NCBI RefSeq assembly: GCF_002104995.1
Contig: NW_024468249.1
Coordinates: forward strand, 1,984,001 to 2,048,000
Length of the DNA stretch: 64,000 nucleotides
Reading direction: 5' to 3'
Source: Linderina pennispora
Taxonomy: Eukaryota > Kickxellomycota > Kickxellomycetes > Kickxellales > Kickxellaceae
Below are positions 20,592 to 31,000 of the stretch, one piece after another. The notes beneath the pieces were generated by a model that saw only the letters and a program-made list of their open reading frames with translations, ran no database searches and was not told the DNA's origin. Each line of letters begins with the position of its first letter. Position 1 is the stretch's first letter. A program made the position numbers and the translations under genes.

Positions 20592-21987
20592 ATGACAGAC
20601 ACAGCTACTGCTGCCACCATCCCGGTCACAAAGACCGTCCGCCGCCGCTGCAAAGAAGCCGGCGCGGACCGGCCGCGGGGCCAAACCCCATGTGCCCAGT
20701 GCCTGCACAAATTGCAAAAAGGCACACCTCGCCTGTGATCTCCAGCGGCCGTGCCGCCGGTGCGTCAACATGGGCAAGTGCGACACATGCAAGGACGTCC
20801 AGCACAAGAAGCGCGGGCGCCCCCGCTCGAAGGATAAGAAGATTGCAGCTGCCGGCACCGAGAAGTCGCTGATGGAGACACAGATGTTCCAGTTCTCGTT
20901 CACCACCACAGCACCGCCATCGCCCACAGCCACGGCTATTTCTGCCCCGCCCGCGGTCACATGTGCGATGCAATCCAGCGTAAATCTCGTCCAGTCCCAG
21001 CCGGCTTCGCCCGCCACTGCGTCTGCCAGCCCCGTCCTGACAGCGCCAGCGGCCCCACGGCAGTCACAGCACAATGCCGCACGCACCACCATCGATAACA
21101 CCCACGCTTCCCGCCCCGAACAATCCCCCACCGACAATGCCCGCTCGGTCACCGAAGAGTCCACAAACAGCTCGACATCCTACCTGTTCCTGACCCCCAG
21201 CCTCCTGTGCCTGCGACTCGAGGAGCTGGCGTCCGCCGGTGTGAGCCGCGCCCTGTTGGGCCACAGCCTGCTGAGCCTCATCAACCGCAGCATCATCGAC
21301 TTTATCAGCCCGCACGACGTGCCGCAGGTGCAGGGTGCCTTCGCCTCCATGAAGCAGCGCCTGCTGTCGCGCCTGGGGCAGCCAGCGCGCTCCTACACTC
21401 CGATGCTTGGCCACTCGCGCACAGTCGATCCCAACACTTTCCAGGCACTGCCTGTCGACCGCCTCCTGCAGCGCGTGTGCAGCGATGTCTCGGCAAACGT
21501 GCGCGCGCACCTGCGCACCGCCACTGGCTGCTACGACCTTTTCGACATCCACGTGTATGTCGGCGCTGTTGGCTCCTCATCGCAGCTGTCGCTCGACGAC
21601 GTCTACTTTGTCTGCCGCATCAGCAAGTTTGACGCCCTGAGCTGTGCCCCGCGCCTCTCCAACTCGCTGCTGCCGCGCATCGCCATGCCCACCGGCTTCA
21701 GCCCTGTCGACTCCATTTCCGAGATCGACGAGCGTCCCACCAAGCGCCAGCGCGTTGCGAGCCCTTCCGATGCCCTGTACATGCTGGCTACGGTCACCGA
21801 CAGCGACGCCAGCTCCAACGGCAACTCGCCGCGGTCCACGCCGGTCCACTCAACCTCAGCCTCGTCGCCGGTGCTGGCGTCGCCGTCGCCGATGGCCCGG
21901 TCGCCGCACATGACCAACTCGTTGCCGCCGCTCTCCGACCTGCTCAAATCAATGGACAAGCAGCTCCTCCCGCGCCCGCACTTCTAA
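20592..21987 (+). CDS. Zn2Cys6 transcription factor with PAS-like domain (ERT1/AcuK type)
   Basis: The ATG at 20592 (MTDTATAATIPVTKTV) follows the TATA box at the right distance. One frame change before 20690 joins it to the rest. The DNA-binding zinc cluster is CTNCKKAHLACD then RPCRRC and CDTC (six cysteines), followed by VQHKKRGRPRSK. This combination marks the ERT1/RDS2/AcuK group of regulators of gluconeogenesis and respiratory growth. A PAS-like segment follows at about 21190-21640 (FLTPSLLCLRLEELASAGVS, SIIDFISPHDVPQVQGAF, and YFVCRISKFDAL). The C-terminus is Ser/Pro-rich and ends in LPPLSDLLKSMDKQLLP. The likely role is nuclear regulation of carbon metabolism, inferred from family features. 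Confidence 0.8.
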
Positions 21988-22707
21988 CTTTCCTCCACAT
22001 TACTCGTTGCATTCCTCCCTTTCTCTATATTTGTTTATCTGTATTTTGTATAAATATTCCATGCTACCTCTCGTGATCACGGCAACATGTGTTTTCTTGC
22101 CCGTATGTGCATGCGCCCTCTCGAGGGATTTACTTGCCCGATATATTCGCACCTTGGGCTGATAAAAAATTGTCTATTCTGAATAATCTCCGCAACCTCT
22201 GTCCATCTAGTGATCCGCTGCACCTTGCTGCTGCAACCAGCAACCAGCAACCAGCGCCCTAGGCTAACCGCCCAGCTGCCGGAAATGATGCTGGCGACGG
22301 ACAGCAGGGTTCGAGATCATCTGCTTGGAAAGTCGCCCAGCCGCGGGAATAAACGGACATGTCCCCATTGGGATTGCGCATGGGTGGTCCCGGAACCATC
22401 GTTTTTTTTTGCCAGTCACAGATGCAATATTCTCCGTTCCGCTACCAAATGGGCTAATCCCTGTCATCACGCACATGCCGCTCAGCATCCAGCATTAGGA
22501 GAATTTTATTACACGGAGCTGCCGTAGGTTGACTTTCGTGGTAATATATACTGGCGCAAATATTCCTTCAGCGAGCCGCTCGGAGAAATACATTGCTTTT
22601 GGACTCGGTGGAGGCGATTTCTTGAGGATCCCAGTGCGCTGTAATTTCACCACTGCACCAAGGAATCGCACGGATAGTTGCCTTTTCTAGGCACCCGCGC
22701 GCTTTTT
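21988..22707. other. Intergenic, 3' flanks of convergent genes
   Basis: AT-rich downstream of the regulator. I see no gene, RNA or repeat beyond a short tandem CAACCAG (22233-22253). Confidence 0.4.
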
Positions 22708-23533
22708 TCATATAAGCTCAACTCTGCCGTCCCGTAGCAGGTCCCGGATGATGCTGTACTGGGTGATGAAAATATTGCCTTTCTTCATGACGATCGGGTC
22801 CTCACTACACATTGCATGTTAGTAGTTTGTACCAAATATGCAGGCCGCCTTTGCCTGGACACGTACCTTTCGTCAAACTGGAACTGCCCGACCGTCGTCC
22901 TGACGCGACAAAACACTGCCCTGTCCATGTCCGGCTCGGGCACCATCTTCAGCCCATCCTTTGTTTCCTCGTCAACCCTCCTTAAGTGGGCCGGGAACTG
23001 GTCCAGGAACGACTTTCTCACGTGCGCGTCCTGCAGACTCCGGAACCCCTCCGCATACTCGAGCTCGGCCTGCGACAGCCTCTCCTTCATCTCCCGGAGC
23101 ACGTACCCCGGGTGCTGCTCGACCTTGTTTAGCCGCGTCCTTAGGTACGATCGCACCAAGTACTTTACCCGGTCCTGCATCCATGCGGATCACGTTCTGG
23201 ATGCTCGCCGGCTGCGCATCAAGGCTCTGCAGCTGAAAGTCGACGAGCTCCATCAGGTTCTCGAGCGCTGCGCCCTCGTATGTGTAGAGCTCGGGCGAGT
23301 TGCGCTCGTTAATCCACGCGCGCCGCAGTACTAGCAGATCGTCTTCCAGCATGGACGACGACGAGGACGTGTCAGAGCTGTCGCTCTCTGCGCCTGCCTC
23401 GGTCGCTGGCTCAACGCTCATGCCAATGTCCGAGGGTGGCAGGTCCGGGACCCCGCTGCTGAGGGGCTCGGCCTGGCTGTGAAATCCCAAATTCGAATCG
23501 AGGACCGCCAGAGTACAGGTCGTCGGGGTCCAT
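22708..23533 (-). CDS. SLD5: GINS complex subunit SLD5, two exons, interrupted frame
   Basis: SLD5 is part of the GINS-CMG replicative helicase. Exon 1 runs from the ATG at 23533 (MDPDDLYSGG) to 22867 and exon 2 from 22804 to 22708. Exon 1 holds DDLLVLRRAWINERNSPELY, LENLMELVDFQLQSL, then VKYLVRSYLRTRLNKVEQHP and EMKERLSQAELEYAEGF, all typical of SLD5. Exon 2 supplies the C-terminal B-domain end PIVMKKGNIFITQYSIIRDL and ends RDGRVELI. The splice joins GACGAAAG to TGAGGACCC, so the frame continues. Two single-base breaks in exon 1 (near 23485 and 23176) are each repaired by removing one base. Confidence 0.87.
22805..22866 (-). other. 62-bp intron of SLD5
   Basis: Donor GTACGT at 22866-22861, branch-point-like CTACTAACATG, and acceptor TGTAG ending at 22805. 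Removing it gives the conserved SLD5 C-terminus. Confidence 0.88.
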
Positions 23534-23846
23534 TTGAGCTGGAAAAATGTGAAAAATGGAAGCGGTTCTAAATAAAGGGGAGAGCAGCAGCAAACCCAAA
23601 GATTTTTTTCGCTCCTTGGATCAAGCTGTTGCGCTTTGCGTGGATGAGGGGATTGCTCGCCAAGCCGCCTTTAATTGCGGGCCAATTCATAGCCCGCGCT
23701 TTACCTTTTCAACAGTCCATTTCGCACCTTTTATACTCACTGTAAACGTAAGCATGCTTCACTTAGACAGCGGAAACGGCCTCAAGTGCGTTCAGACTCA
23801 ATGACCTCGTGGATTGTACTCTTGTAGGAAACTTACATCTCCCGAA
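23534..23846. promoter_or_regulatory. Shared divergent promoter of SLD5 and ARPC5
   Basis: 313 bp separate the two divergent ATGs. No TATA box is obvious; no gene seen. Confidence 0.45.
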
Positions 23847-24308
23847 ATGGCACACCGCAAACTCGACATTGACGCACTCGATGCGAGCAACCAGGAGCTG
23901 ACACAGCAAATGCAGTACCTGAGCACAAAGACAACGTCGGAGCTTGTCTCCTCGGTCGACCAAAAAGCCGCAGCTGTGCGCGCCGCTATCACGCGCGGCA
24001 ACTCGGCCGAGGCCCTGGAGCGCGCCCTGGCCGAGCCCCCCTATGGCCATGGCATGGAGGCTGCACAGGCCGCCAACGCTCAGTTGGTCAGCGAAGTACT
24101 GACTGCCACACGCGCCCAGGATATCGCCAGCGTGGTTGGCAGTCTGTCGGATGACGCCAAGGATGTGCTGCTGAAGTATATTTACCACGGATTGGCCAAG
24201 CCCGCCGAGTTCAACTGCGGCGTGCTGTTGAGCTGGCACGAGCGAGTTGTGGAGGCCGGGGGACTGGGATCAATTGTCAGGGTCATGACAGACAGGAAGA
24301 CAGTCTAA
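23847..24308 (+). CDS. ARPC5: Arp2/3 complex subunit 5 (p16)
   Basis: Smallest subunit of the Arp2/3 complex, which nucleates branched actin at cortical patches and endocytic sites. The ATG at 23847 gives 153 residues, normal for the family. The N-terminus HRKLDIDALD matches the conserved acidic start, the middle has DAKDVLLKYIYHGLAKP, and the C-terminus reads LLSWHERVVEAGGLGSIVRV followed by MTDRKTV, the family hallmark. The frame is open further upstream, but only from a TTG codon, so the ATG is preferred. The gene is intact and divergent from SLD5. Confidence 0.95.
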   Translation: MAHRKLDIDALDASNQELTQQMQYLSTKTTSELVSSVDQKAAAVRAAITRGNSAEALERALAEPPYGHGMEAAQAANAQLVSEVLTATRAQDIASVVGSLSDDAKDVLLKYIYHGLAKPAEFNCGVLLSWHERVVEAGGLGSIVRVMTDRKTV

Positions 24309-24488
24309 ATCCATACTCTCCGAGTGGGCGATTCCTTTCAATACACCAAGACATGTTCGCCAAAATATGTGGAGGGCAGCTGTTCCCAAAAGTGTTGCTG
24401 GTGTCTATGCCGTTGCCACACTCTGAGCCTGGATTTTTTCTCGAGTTACAAACAACAATTGACATCTTCGATTTTTTACATACCCTCA

Positions 24489-26056
24489 ATGGCACAATCG
24501 GCTAGAACCGTAAAGAAGCGATCGCGCAAGGCGCAGTCACCAGACGAGGAACAACAGCCGAAACGGCCCAGGCGCAGTCGCACCCAGCCAGTAAACTACA
24601 AGCTGCCTGAGCTATTCAACGACGACGAACTTGAGCCATCGACATTTAACAGCGACGAAAACGATACCGACGAGGACTACACGACAGGGAAAAGGCAAGA
24701 GAGAGCACATTTTGCAACGTGGCGGCCTGCATGCCGATGAGCCCCTTGGACAAGGAGAGCGAGCTGTCCGCAGTGGAGTCAGGCAAAAGAAAAGAGCTCA
24801 AGCCAGAGCTCTCTGATGGCAGCAGCACAGCAAACCGCGATAGCGACAGCGATATTGGATCCAGCGACAGCGGGAAGGATGCTCTACACGATCACTCGGA
24901 TGCAGAAACTGCTGGATCAGCGCAGGCAAAAAATAAGGCCAAGCGGAGAGGATATAAAGCTGAGAGACATGCAGGTCCCAATAACGTCCGTCTCTCAGCA
25001 CACGATGCAGTGCGCACAATGACCGCCTTGCTTGAAGATCGCAACAATGACATCGTCAGACACATTCTACTGAAGAGGGATGTGCCCAAGGGCAGCCCGT
25101 ACGATAGCAATTTCCAAACGGCTGAGGCTGGGGTGGCAGTACAAAACGCTGCTGTGGCCACCGATCGGGATCCAACGGTACTTGAACTACTTGGGACCGA
25201 ATCCGTACAGGGCATTGGGCGTTGATCCGATGAAGGCAGTTGATCCAGGATACGGCGATGTGGAGTTGGAAGAGCCTGGAGGCGAGCAGGATGCGGTCGA
25301 GATCGCAAACTTTGAAAGCATGAGGAACAACCCGAGCCTGTCCGAGGTGGCAGCGATCGGGGATGATGCCGACGACGTCATTTCGGACCCAACACGCAAC
25401 GGTGACATTGGGCTAGTAATACGACGGACCAACAGGGAGGATCGGTTCATGGCACCAGGGCTATACGCGTCGTCTGGCAACCACAGCGGTGAAGAGGTCC
25501 AGTTTGTAACCAAGCAGCAGCTGAAGTACCCGGAGCTGCTAGCACCGCGCTACAACCGTGCATTCGCGCGTGGTGATGCCAGCCGGACCTTCACCAGTAC
25601 GCTCGACCGCCACTTTAAGCCGCTGGTTGACATGACGCGCTCCCATGTCATAAACCAGGTGCGTTCATACTCGGGATCTTCACGCCCGCTCTCCAAATTC
25701 GTGTCCACTACCATTGCCGAGGAGTCTACCTTGGGTGTGTCACAGATCTGGGAGTCGCTAAACAGTTTTTGGCAGAACGGCAAGGAAGGCGACAAGAAGG
25801 GGGTCTTTTGCTGGGCAACTACAACACAGGGTGGCTCGGGATCCTTGAGGCTGCAGTGCAGGCAGGCATCCCTGACGAGGTCATTGCAAGGTCATATGCG
25901 AGGCTGTACAGACTCTGCGACGTCAACATCGCAACAGACGAGGTTGTACATAGGGTCAAGCTCAATAAGTTCAGGAATTTATTGAAACAGCGGATGTGCC
26001 CGATAGCCAGCACAGTTGCTCCATTCGAGGTGTCTGACAGTGAGCCGAGTGAGTAA
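24489..26056 (+). CDS. Unknown nuclear-type acidic protein, interrupted frame
   Basis: About 520 residues in four frame pieces. The ATG at 24489 starts MAQSARTVKKRSRKAQSPDE, with a basic cluster KRPRRSR that could be a nuclear localisation signal. An acidic Ser-rich region follows (24620-24900), then conserved-looking folded segments: NNVRLSAHDAVRTMTALLED, PELLAPRYNRAFARGDASR and GNYNTGWLGILEAAVQAG, ending FEVSDSEPSE. One break is an extra T in ACTTGGG at 25189-25195; removing it gives ELLGPNPYRALG. The break near 25800 instead looks like one missing G. I do not recognise the protein; a chromatin or transcription role is only a guess. Confidence 0.6.
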
Positions 26057-26096
26057 AACAAGAAGGTACCGGGATCTGAAGTTTTGCCTCCCTCCG

Positions 26097-26321
26097 ATGG
26101 CCAATCCAAGCAGCAGAGATGCTTATGAGCAGCAGTCAGGCGCTGTCATAGCCTCGCAAGAGTAAGTGCAGAGACCTACCCGGACACACTCGGCAACAGT
26201 GTATTGCTAATGCTGCCCGGAGATTACGTGCTCGGTGCATTTTCTTCGCAGTTCTACAAAGGTCCAGCCTGATCAACGCGTTCAATTGGATACCCGGAGC
26301 ATTTCGCAAGCGAATTACTAA
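26097..26321 (+). CDS. Candidate spliced 44-residue protein
   Basis: ATG at 26097 opens MANPSSRDAYEQQSG, then runs into a perfect donor GTAAGT at 26162. A 90-bp intron carries GCTAAT as a possible branch point and ends TTTTCTTCGCAG at 26251. Splicing (join 26097..26161, 26252..26321) gives a 44-residue hydrophilic protein ending SISQANY. It lies only 40 bp after the preceding stop and 68 bp before the rhodanese gene. The splice signals are convincing, but the protein matches nothing I know and a downstream indel could hide a longer C-terminus. Confidence 0.35.
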
Positions 26322-26389
26322 GCAGGCTTGGAAGAAAAGGACAGGCACGCCCGGCGCTTGACACCACCCTATCTCTTTTCCCGTTCTCT

Positions 26390-26764
26390 ATGAAAGAAAG
26401 CATGCCAGTACAGTCGATAACCGCTAGCGAGTTCTCTGACATTGTCTCTGTTGACAGCATAGGAAAGTACGTTGTGATCGATGTCAGGACCCCCGAGGAA
26501 TTCGCCGAGGGGAATGTCGAATCCAGTCACAATCTTCCAGTGGCTGAGCTGGCCGACGCACTGGCCAAGTCCGAAGACGAGTTCAAAGACACATACGGGT
26601 TCAATTTGCCAGCACCAAACAGTACCACAATGCTCGTAGTTTACTGCCGTAGTGGCAACAGGGTTCGGCGCGCCGAGGGCATTCTGGCGCAGGCCGGGTA
26701 CATAGATAACCTGCTTGCATACTACCCAGGGTGGCTCGAATACAGCACGATAGTGGCCAGCTAG
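26390..26764 (+). CDS. Single-domain rhodanese-like sulfurtransferase
   Basis: A 124-residue protein that is one rhodanese domain: KYVVIDVRTPEEFAEGNVES (the CH2A-type VRTPEEF.EG signature), SHNLPV, and the active-site loop VVYCRSGNRVRRA with catalytic Cys86. Such stand-alone domains (GlpE/RDL1-like) transfer sulfane sulfur from thiosulfate to thiol acceptors. No targeting signal is evident, so the location is probably cytosolic. The ATG at 26390 is the first in frame. It converges with the LRR gene, whose stop is about 25 bp away. Confidence 0.85.
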   Translation: MKESMPVQSITASEFSDIVSVDSIGKYVVIDVRTPEEFAEGNVESSHNLPVAELADALAKSEDEFKDTYGFNLPAPNSTTMLVVYCRSGNRVRRAEGILAQAGYIDNLLAYYPGWLEYSTIVAS

Positions 26765-26787
26765 TCATTTTGGCAAGAAATGTATTA

Positions 26788-27628
26788 GAATAAACCGTTG
26801 TCAAACTCTTCAATTACCTCTTCGATATCGTCTTCATCGAACTCTTCGGTCAAGTCGTCACTCACATACTCCTCGATATCCTCCCACTCGCCGCGCTCGT
26901 TGACCTCATTGATAGCAGCGTGGTTTTCCACATACGGACAGTTATTCGCACCGATGTACTTTAATGACGTGCATCCACTAATAAGCGCAGCAACTCCATT
27001 GTCATCGATTTCCAAGGCAGTCGCGCATTTCAATGTACTCGAGAGCCTTCATAGACTCGCCAATGTACTGCAGCGATCTGTTGGTGACATCAGTTTCACC
27101 GATCTCCAGGCTTTTGAGATTCGGCGTAGCCTTCAGAATATCTATTAGCCAGATATCATTGACAGCAACTTCAGTCAAGTTTAGCGAAGTCAGCGATGCG
27201 GATGTGGTCGGGCTAGCCTGGAATATCTGCGCAATCCATTCGGGCCCAATTGCCAAGCACAGGTTGATGTCCAAATCCTTCAGCCGCTTGCAATTCTCAA
27301 CAATGATTTTGAGGTGCTCAGGCTTCACCTTCTCCCAGCGGCCGCTGAGCAAGGACAGGCCAACGGTATGCACTAGGTCTCCGTACGTCGCGTACCCTCG
27401 TGTTTTGATCATGATAGTGTTGCCAGCAGCTGTGCCAAACCGCTCAATCTGCCCCACACTGATAAATGGAAGTATCCGCCACAGCGGCTGCAGCGCGTAT
27501 TGCCAGCCCTGACGGCCGGCCTGGCTGAGGCGGGCGAGCGTTTGTTTGTCGAGGTACTGCACGACCTCCTTCATGATCAGCGCGTTTGTGTATACCGCAG
27601 CCCGGTAATTATCATCGTTCGACGTCAT
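26788..27628 (-). CDS. F-box/LRR-type protein (AMN1-like), one frame break
   Basis: The ATG at 27628 starts MTSNDDNYRAAVYTNALIMK; an F-box-like helix pair follows (VVQYLDKQTLARLSQAGRQG). Leucine-rich repeats come next: LKIIVENCKRLKDLDINLCL, ASLTSLNLTEVAVNDIWLID, TPNLKSLEIGETDVTNRSLQ, and after the break DDNGVAALISGCTSLKYIGA. The C-terminus is very acidic (about 27 of the last 40 residues are Asp/Glu or neighbours). The frame break is an extra base in CCAAG at 27012-27016; with CCAG the sequence reads DCLEIDDNG. It may act as a substrate receptor of an SCF ubiquitin ligase, by family analogy. Confidence 0.7.
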
Positions 27629-28096
27629 CTTAGTCTGTCTATATGTCTACTATGTGGCAGGAAATGGTTAAAGCAGGGTGTATGTTCAAGGGAAGTGCAC
27701 TCTATGATAGTCTGCAATTTAACGCCCTAGCCCGCAGGAACCGCAGCACAAATTATGGCCACTCCTATGAACGATCTCGGTTTTCGTGCTTTTTTTGCTG
27801 CAGCCAACGGGCCTAGAGCGCTCCCAACCCAAGCATGTCCCTATGGCCGGTTTGTTCTGGTGTTGTCTATTGAGGCTGATGCCATCGCAATTACGAAGCG
27901 TGCGATTGTGGCAGCCTGACGTAGTTTCCGTATTTGGACATCCCAGACGAGCTCGGCTGCATGGGACAACCGATTAAGAAGCGGTGGGGGAGGGGGCACG
28001 AGTCGGCTGAAGCTGAAGTACCACAAATATTGTCTGTGCCTCTTGCCTCCCTCCCTCCGTTGCTATTTATTAACACTATTCAGCTTCTGTTTGCAA
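27629..28096. promoter_or_regulatory. Divergent intergenic region
   Basis: 468 bp between the LRR gene and the membrane protein gene; no further gene seen. Confidence 0.4.
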
Positions 28097-31000
28097 ATGA
28101 GCGGTCGCGATACAATTTCAGACAATGACCACAGCACCCAGGCGACAGCGTCTGTGGCTATACCGCCGGCGACAGGAGCAGCCGCTGGCAACCGAGCCAG
28201 CCTTGTGTTCCAGCGACTGCACGCATCGTCAGTGCTGCCTGCAACAGCTTCATTGATATCGCCTGTACGGCCGGCGATCCAGTCTCCTGATGTTCTGCCG
28301 GAGAACGCGTCCTCGCGACGGCATCCAGAACAGCGCTCTCTGCACCGTAGCAAGACCGCCGGCGGCAGCGTAGCGAGCAGCATTTGGTCACACGTACGCG
28401 CGACGACACCAGGCGAGTCCGCGGCACCCCGGACAAATTCTAGCCAGTCGCCGCGGTCGATGCCGAGCGCGTGGCCATCTGGTTTGAGGCGGGCGTCTAC
28501 GTACTCTATGGTGACGTCTTCTAATGCAGGAGAATCAGGTGCCTTCGGTGCTGTGACTGCTCCCGAGACACCGACAATACCGAGCATGGGCCCACTGGGT
28601 GAGGTGTCCGATGGGACTGGCGATGAAGGCAGCGTGTATGAAGGTGCTGGGACGGTATCTGCAGAGACATCCCCGCTTCTGCCACCAGCATCATCGGCCG
28701 AGACTGCACAGCAGGCAGTATTCAAGCGGTCAATCAAGCCGCGTATCGCTAGTGCGCTTGGCGGCACGATGTCAGGGCTGACACCCGAGCAGGTGAATGT
28801 GGCAAAGGCCGTGCTTGCGTATTCACTGGCAGCGCTGGTTCCATTTGTCCCGTTTCTGCGCGACTGGCTTGGCGACCCCGACTACATGTCGCCGCACTTG
28901 GTAACCAATGCGACAATCTGGTACCATGCTGCAAAGACCCGCAGCGGGCTGACTGAAGGCGGCCTGGTGGGCATCATATGGGTGTTTGTGACCAGCTGCG
29001 TCATGTACGTAGCTCTGTTTACTGGCGAATGGCTACATGAGCGCTATGCCGTGGACCCAAGCGCAATATCGTTGCTTGGCAATTCTGACGATGTTCCCTG
29101 AAGCCCTACCGCTGGCGTTTGAAAGCAAGGTGGTGAGCCTTGGTCGTGTTTGTATTTGGATACAGCTGGTGTCTGGCATTCTTCAAGGCCAACGCCAACC
29201 GGCCATCAGTAGGGACAGCGACGGCGATCTGCAACATCGTTCTGTATCTGGTTATGCTACGCGAGGCGCCGATCGTCAACTACAAATCTGCGGCCGAGGC
29301 ACGTGTGTTCACTAGCGACGGCAATGGCAAAGTTCCATGGCCATTCCCCAGCGACCGCGACAGTCTAGGCAGAGAGCGTAGGAAAGAAGACCATGCACAT
29401 TGTAGTTGCCGTGCTGCTCGGAATGTCCATCAGCATGCTAGTGGGGTGGTTTGTGCGGCCGATGACAGCCGGTCAAAATCTGCGCAAGAACCTACGCAAC
29501 ACCCTGGCATCTCTGCGCGACCTGCTGCCACAGCTGCTGGAGCCGATTGTTAGTGATGTGACTCCGTCGAATACGCAGCAGAAGCTGCACGGCGCCAAGC
29601 CAGAAGAGCTGAAAGAGGGTCTGCGGCTGCACCGCCAAAAACTGCAGTCGCTAAAGAAGCAGCTGTCGGAAATCACATTGGAGCCCACGGAGTGGCACAT
29701 CTGGGCACGGCGGCGGAAGCTCGCGGCCCTGGTGGCGTGTCTGGACGGCCTGAGTCTGCATCTGAGCAGCATGAGCAGCGGTCTGGAGCTGCGCGTCATT
29801 GACCATAACTCTGACGCTTATGAAGGCGATCTCGACACGGCGGCATACTCGGCCGTTATTCAGCGGATCCGTGCTCCGCTAATGACGCTCGGGCTGGTAT
29901 GTGACAAAACTATAATGGCTGTGCAGGACATGGTCGACAATGCGCTGGACCGTGACCAGCAGCAGAGCTTGCGTCTATTCTCCAGCTACTACGATGGTAT
30001 CTGCGAGTGCGACGACTCGCCAGTGCACATAAACGAGTTCGAGATCCCTCAGAATCCTGCTGAATGTAGCGGGGTCTGCAATCGGTGCGGCAGGCATCGC
30101 GATTACGATCCAGTGACCACGAAGATCATGCGGCTACGGGCGGAGATGGTTGATGTGATCCAGGCGTTCCAGGAGGACTACGACGAAGCGGTCAATGATC
30201 TTGCTAGCCTTCCCATTAGCCCGCGTCTGCGCGCGTCGATGGCTGGCCCGATCATGGATTCGCCAGCCACCTGGACCCAGCCGCCGACCATGGACTCGTT
30301 GCGCGACGGCATCGGCCAGAAGAAATCGACGACGACCGAAGAGCAGCTATTCATCGTGTATTTCTTTGTCTTCAGTATGCGCGAGTTTGTCGACGAGTTG
30401 TTTGGCATCCTGCCACAAGTCGCTGCCGTATGCCGTCCGCCGCGGCCCTTTAGGCAGACATTCCGGCGGGCAATGCAGCCGCGCAAGCTGACAGCCAAGG
30501 CACGGGCATTTGTAGTATGGGTGGTGGGTCTGTTCTGGGCACTGTGGAATACCGGCGCGACAACCGAACTTGAGGCACGCTATGAGGTAGCACAGTTTGC
30601 CGACCCACGTTCTCTACACGCGCCGCGGCCCATGACCAAGGTCCAGCGCATGTCGCATGCGATCTGGAAGGCGTGCATGTGGGCGCGGCGCCTCAACGTC
30701 AAGTTTGCGACAAAGTACGCATTGCTTATCACAATCCTGTCGCTGCCGTGCTACTGGAGCATGGAGACGTACCTGGAGTACCGCCGCCAGCGACTCGAGT
30801 GGATGGTGATATCTGCTGCTGCAATCATGGTGCCGACCGTGGGCGGATCGGCGCTGGTCAGTGTGTATCGGATCCTTGGAACATGTGCCGGGGGTCTCGC
30901 TGCATTCCTGGTGTATGAAGTGGGCAAGGATACACCGGCATTGGCATACGCTCTGCTGGTGATGTTCTCGGTCCCATGCTTCCACATTATTCTGAACGGC

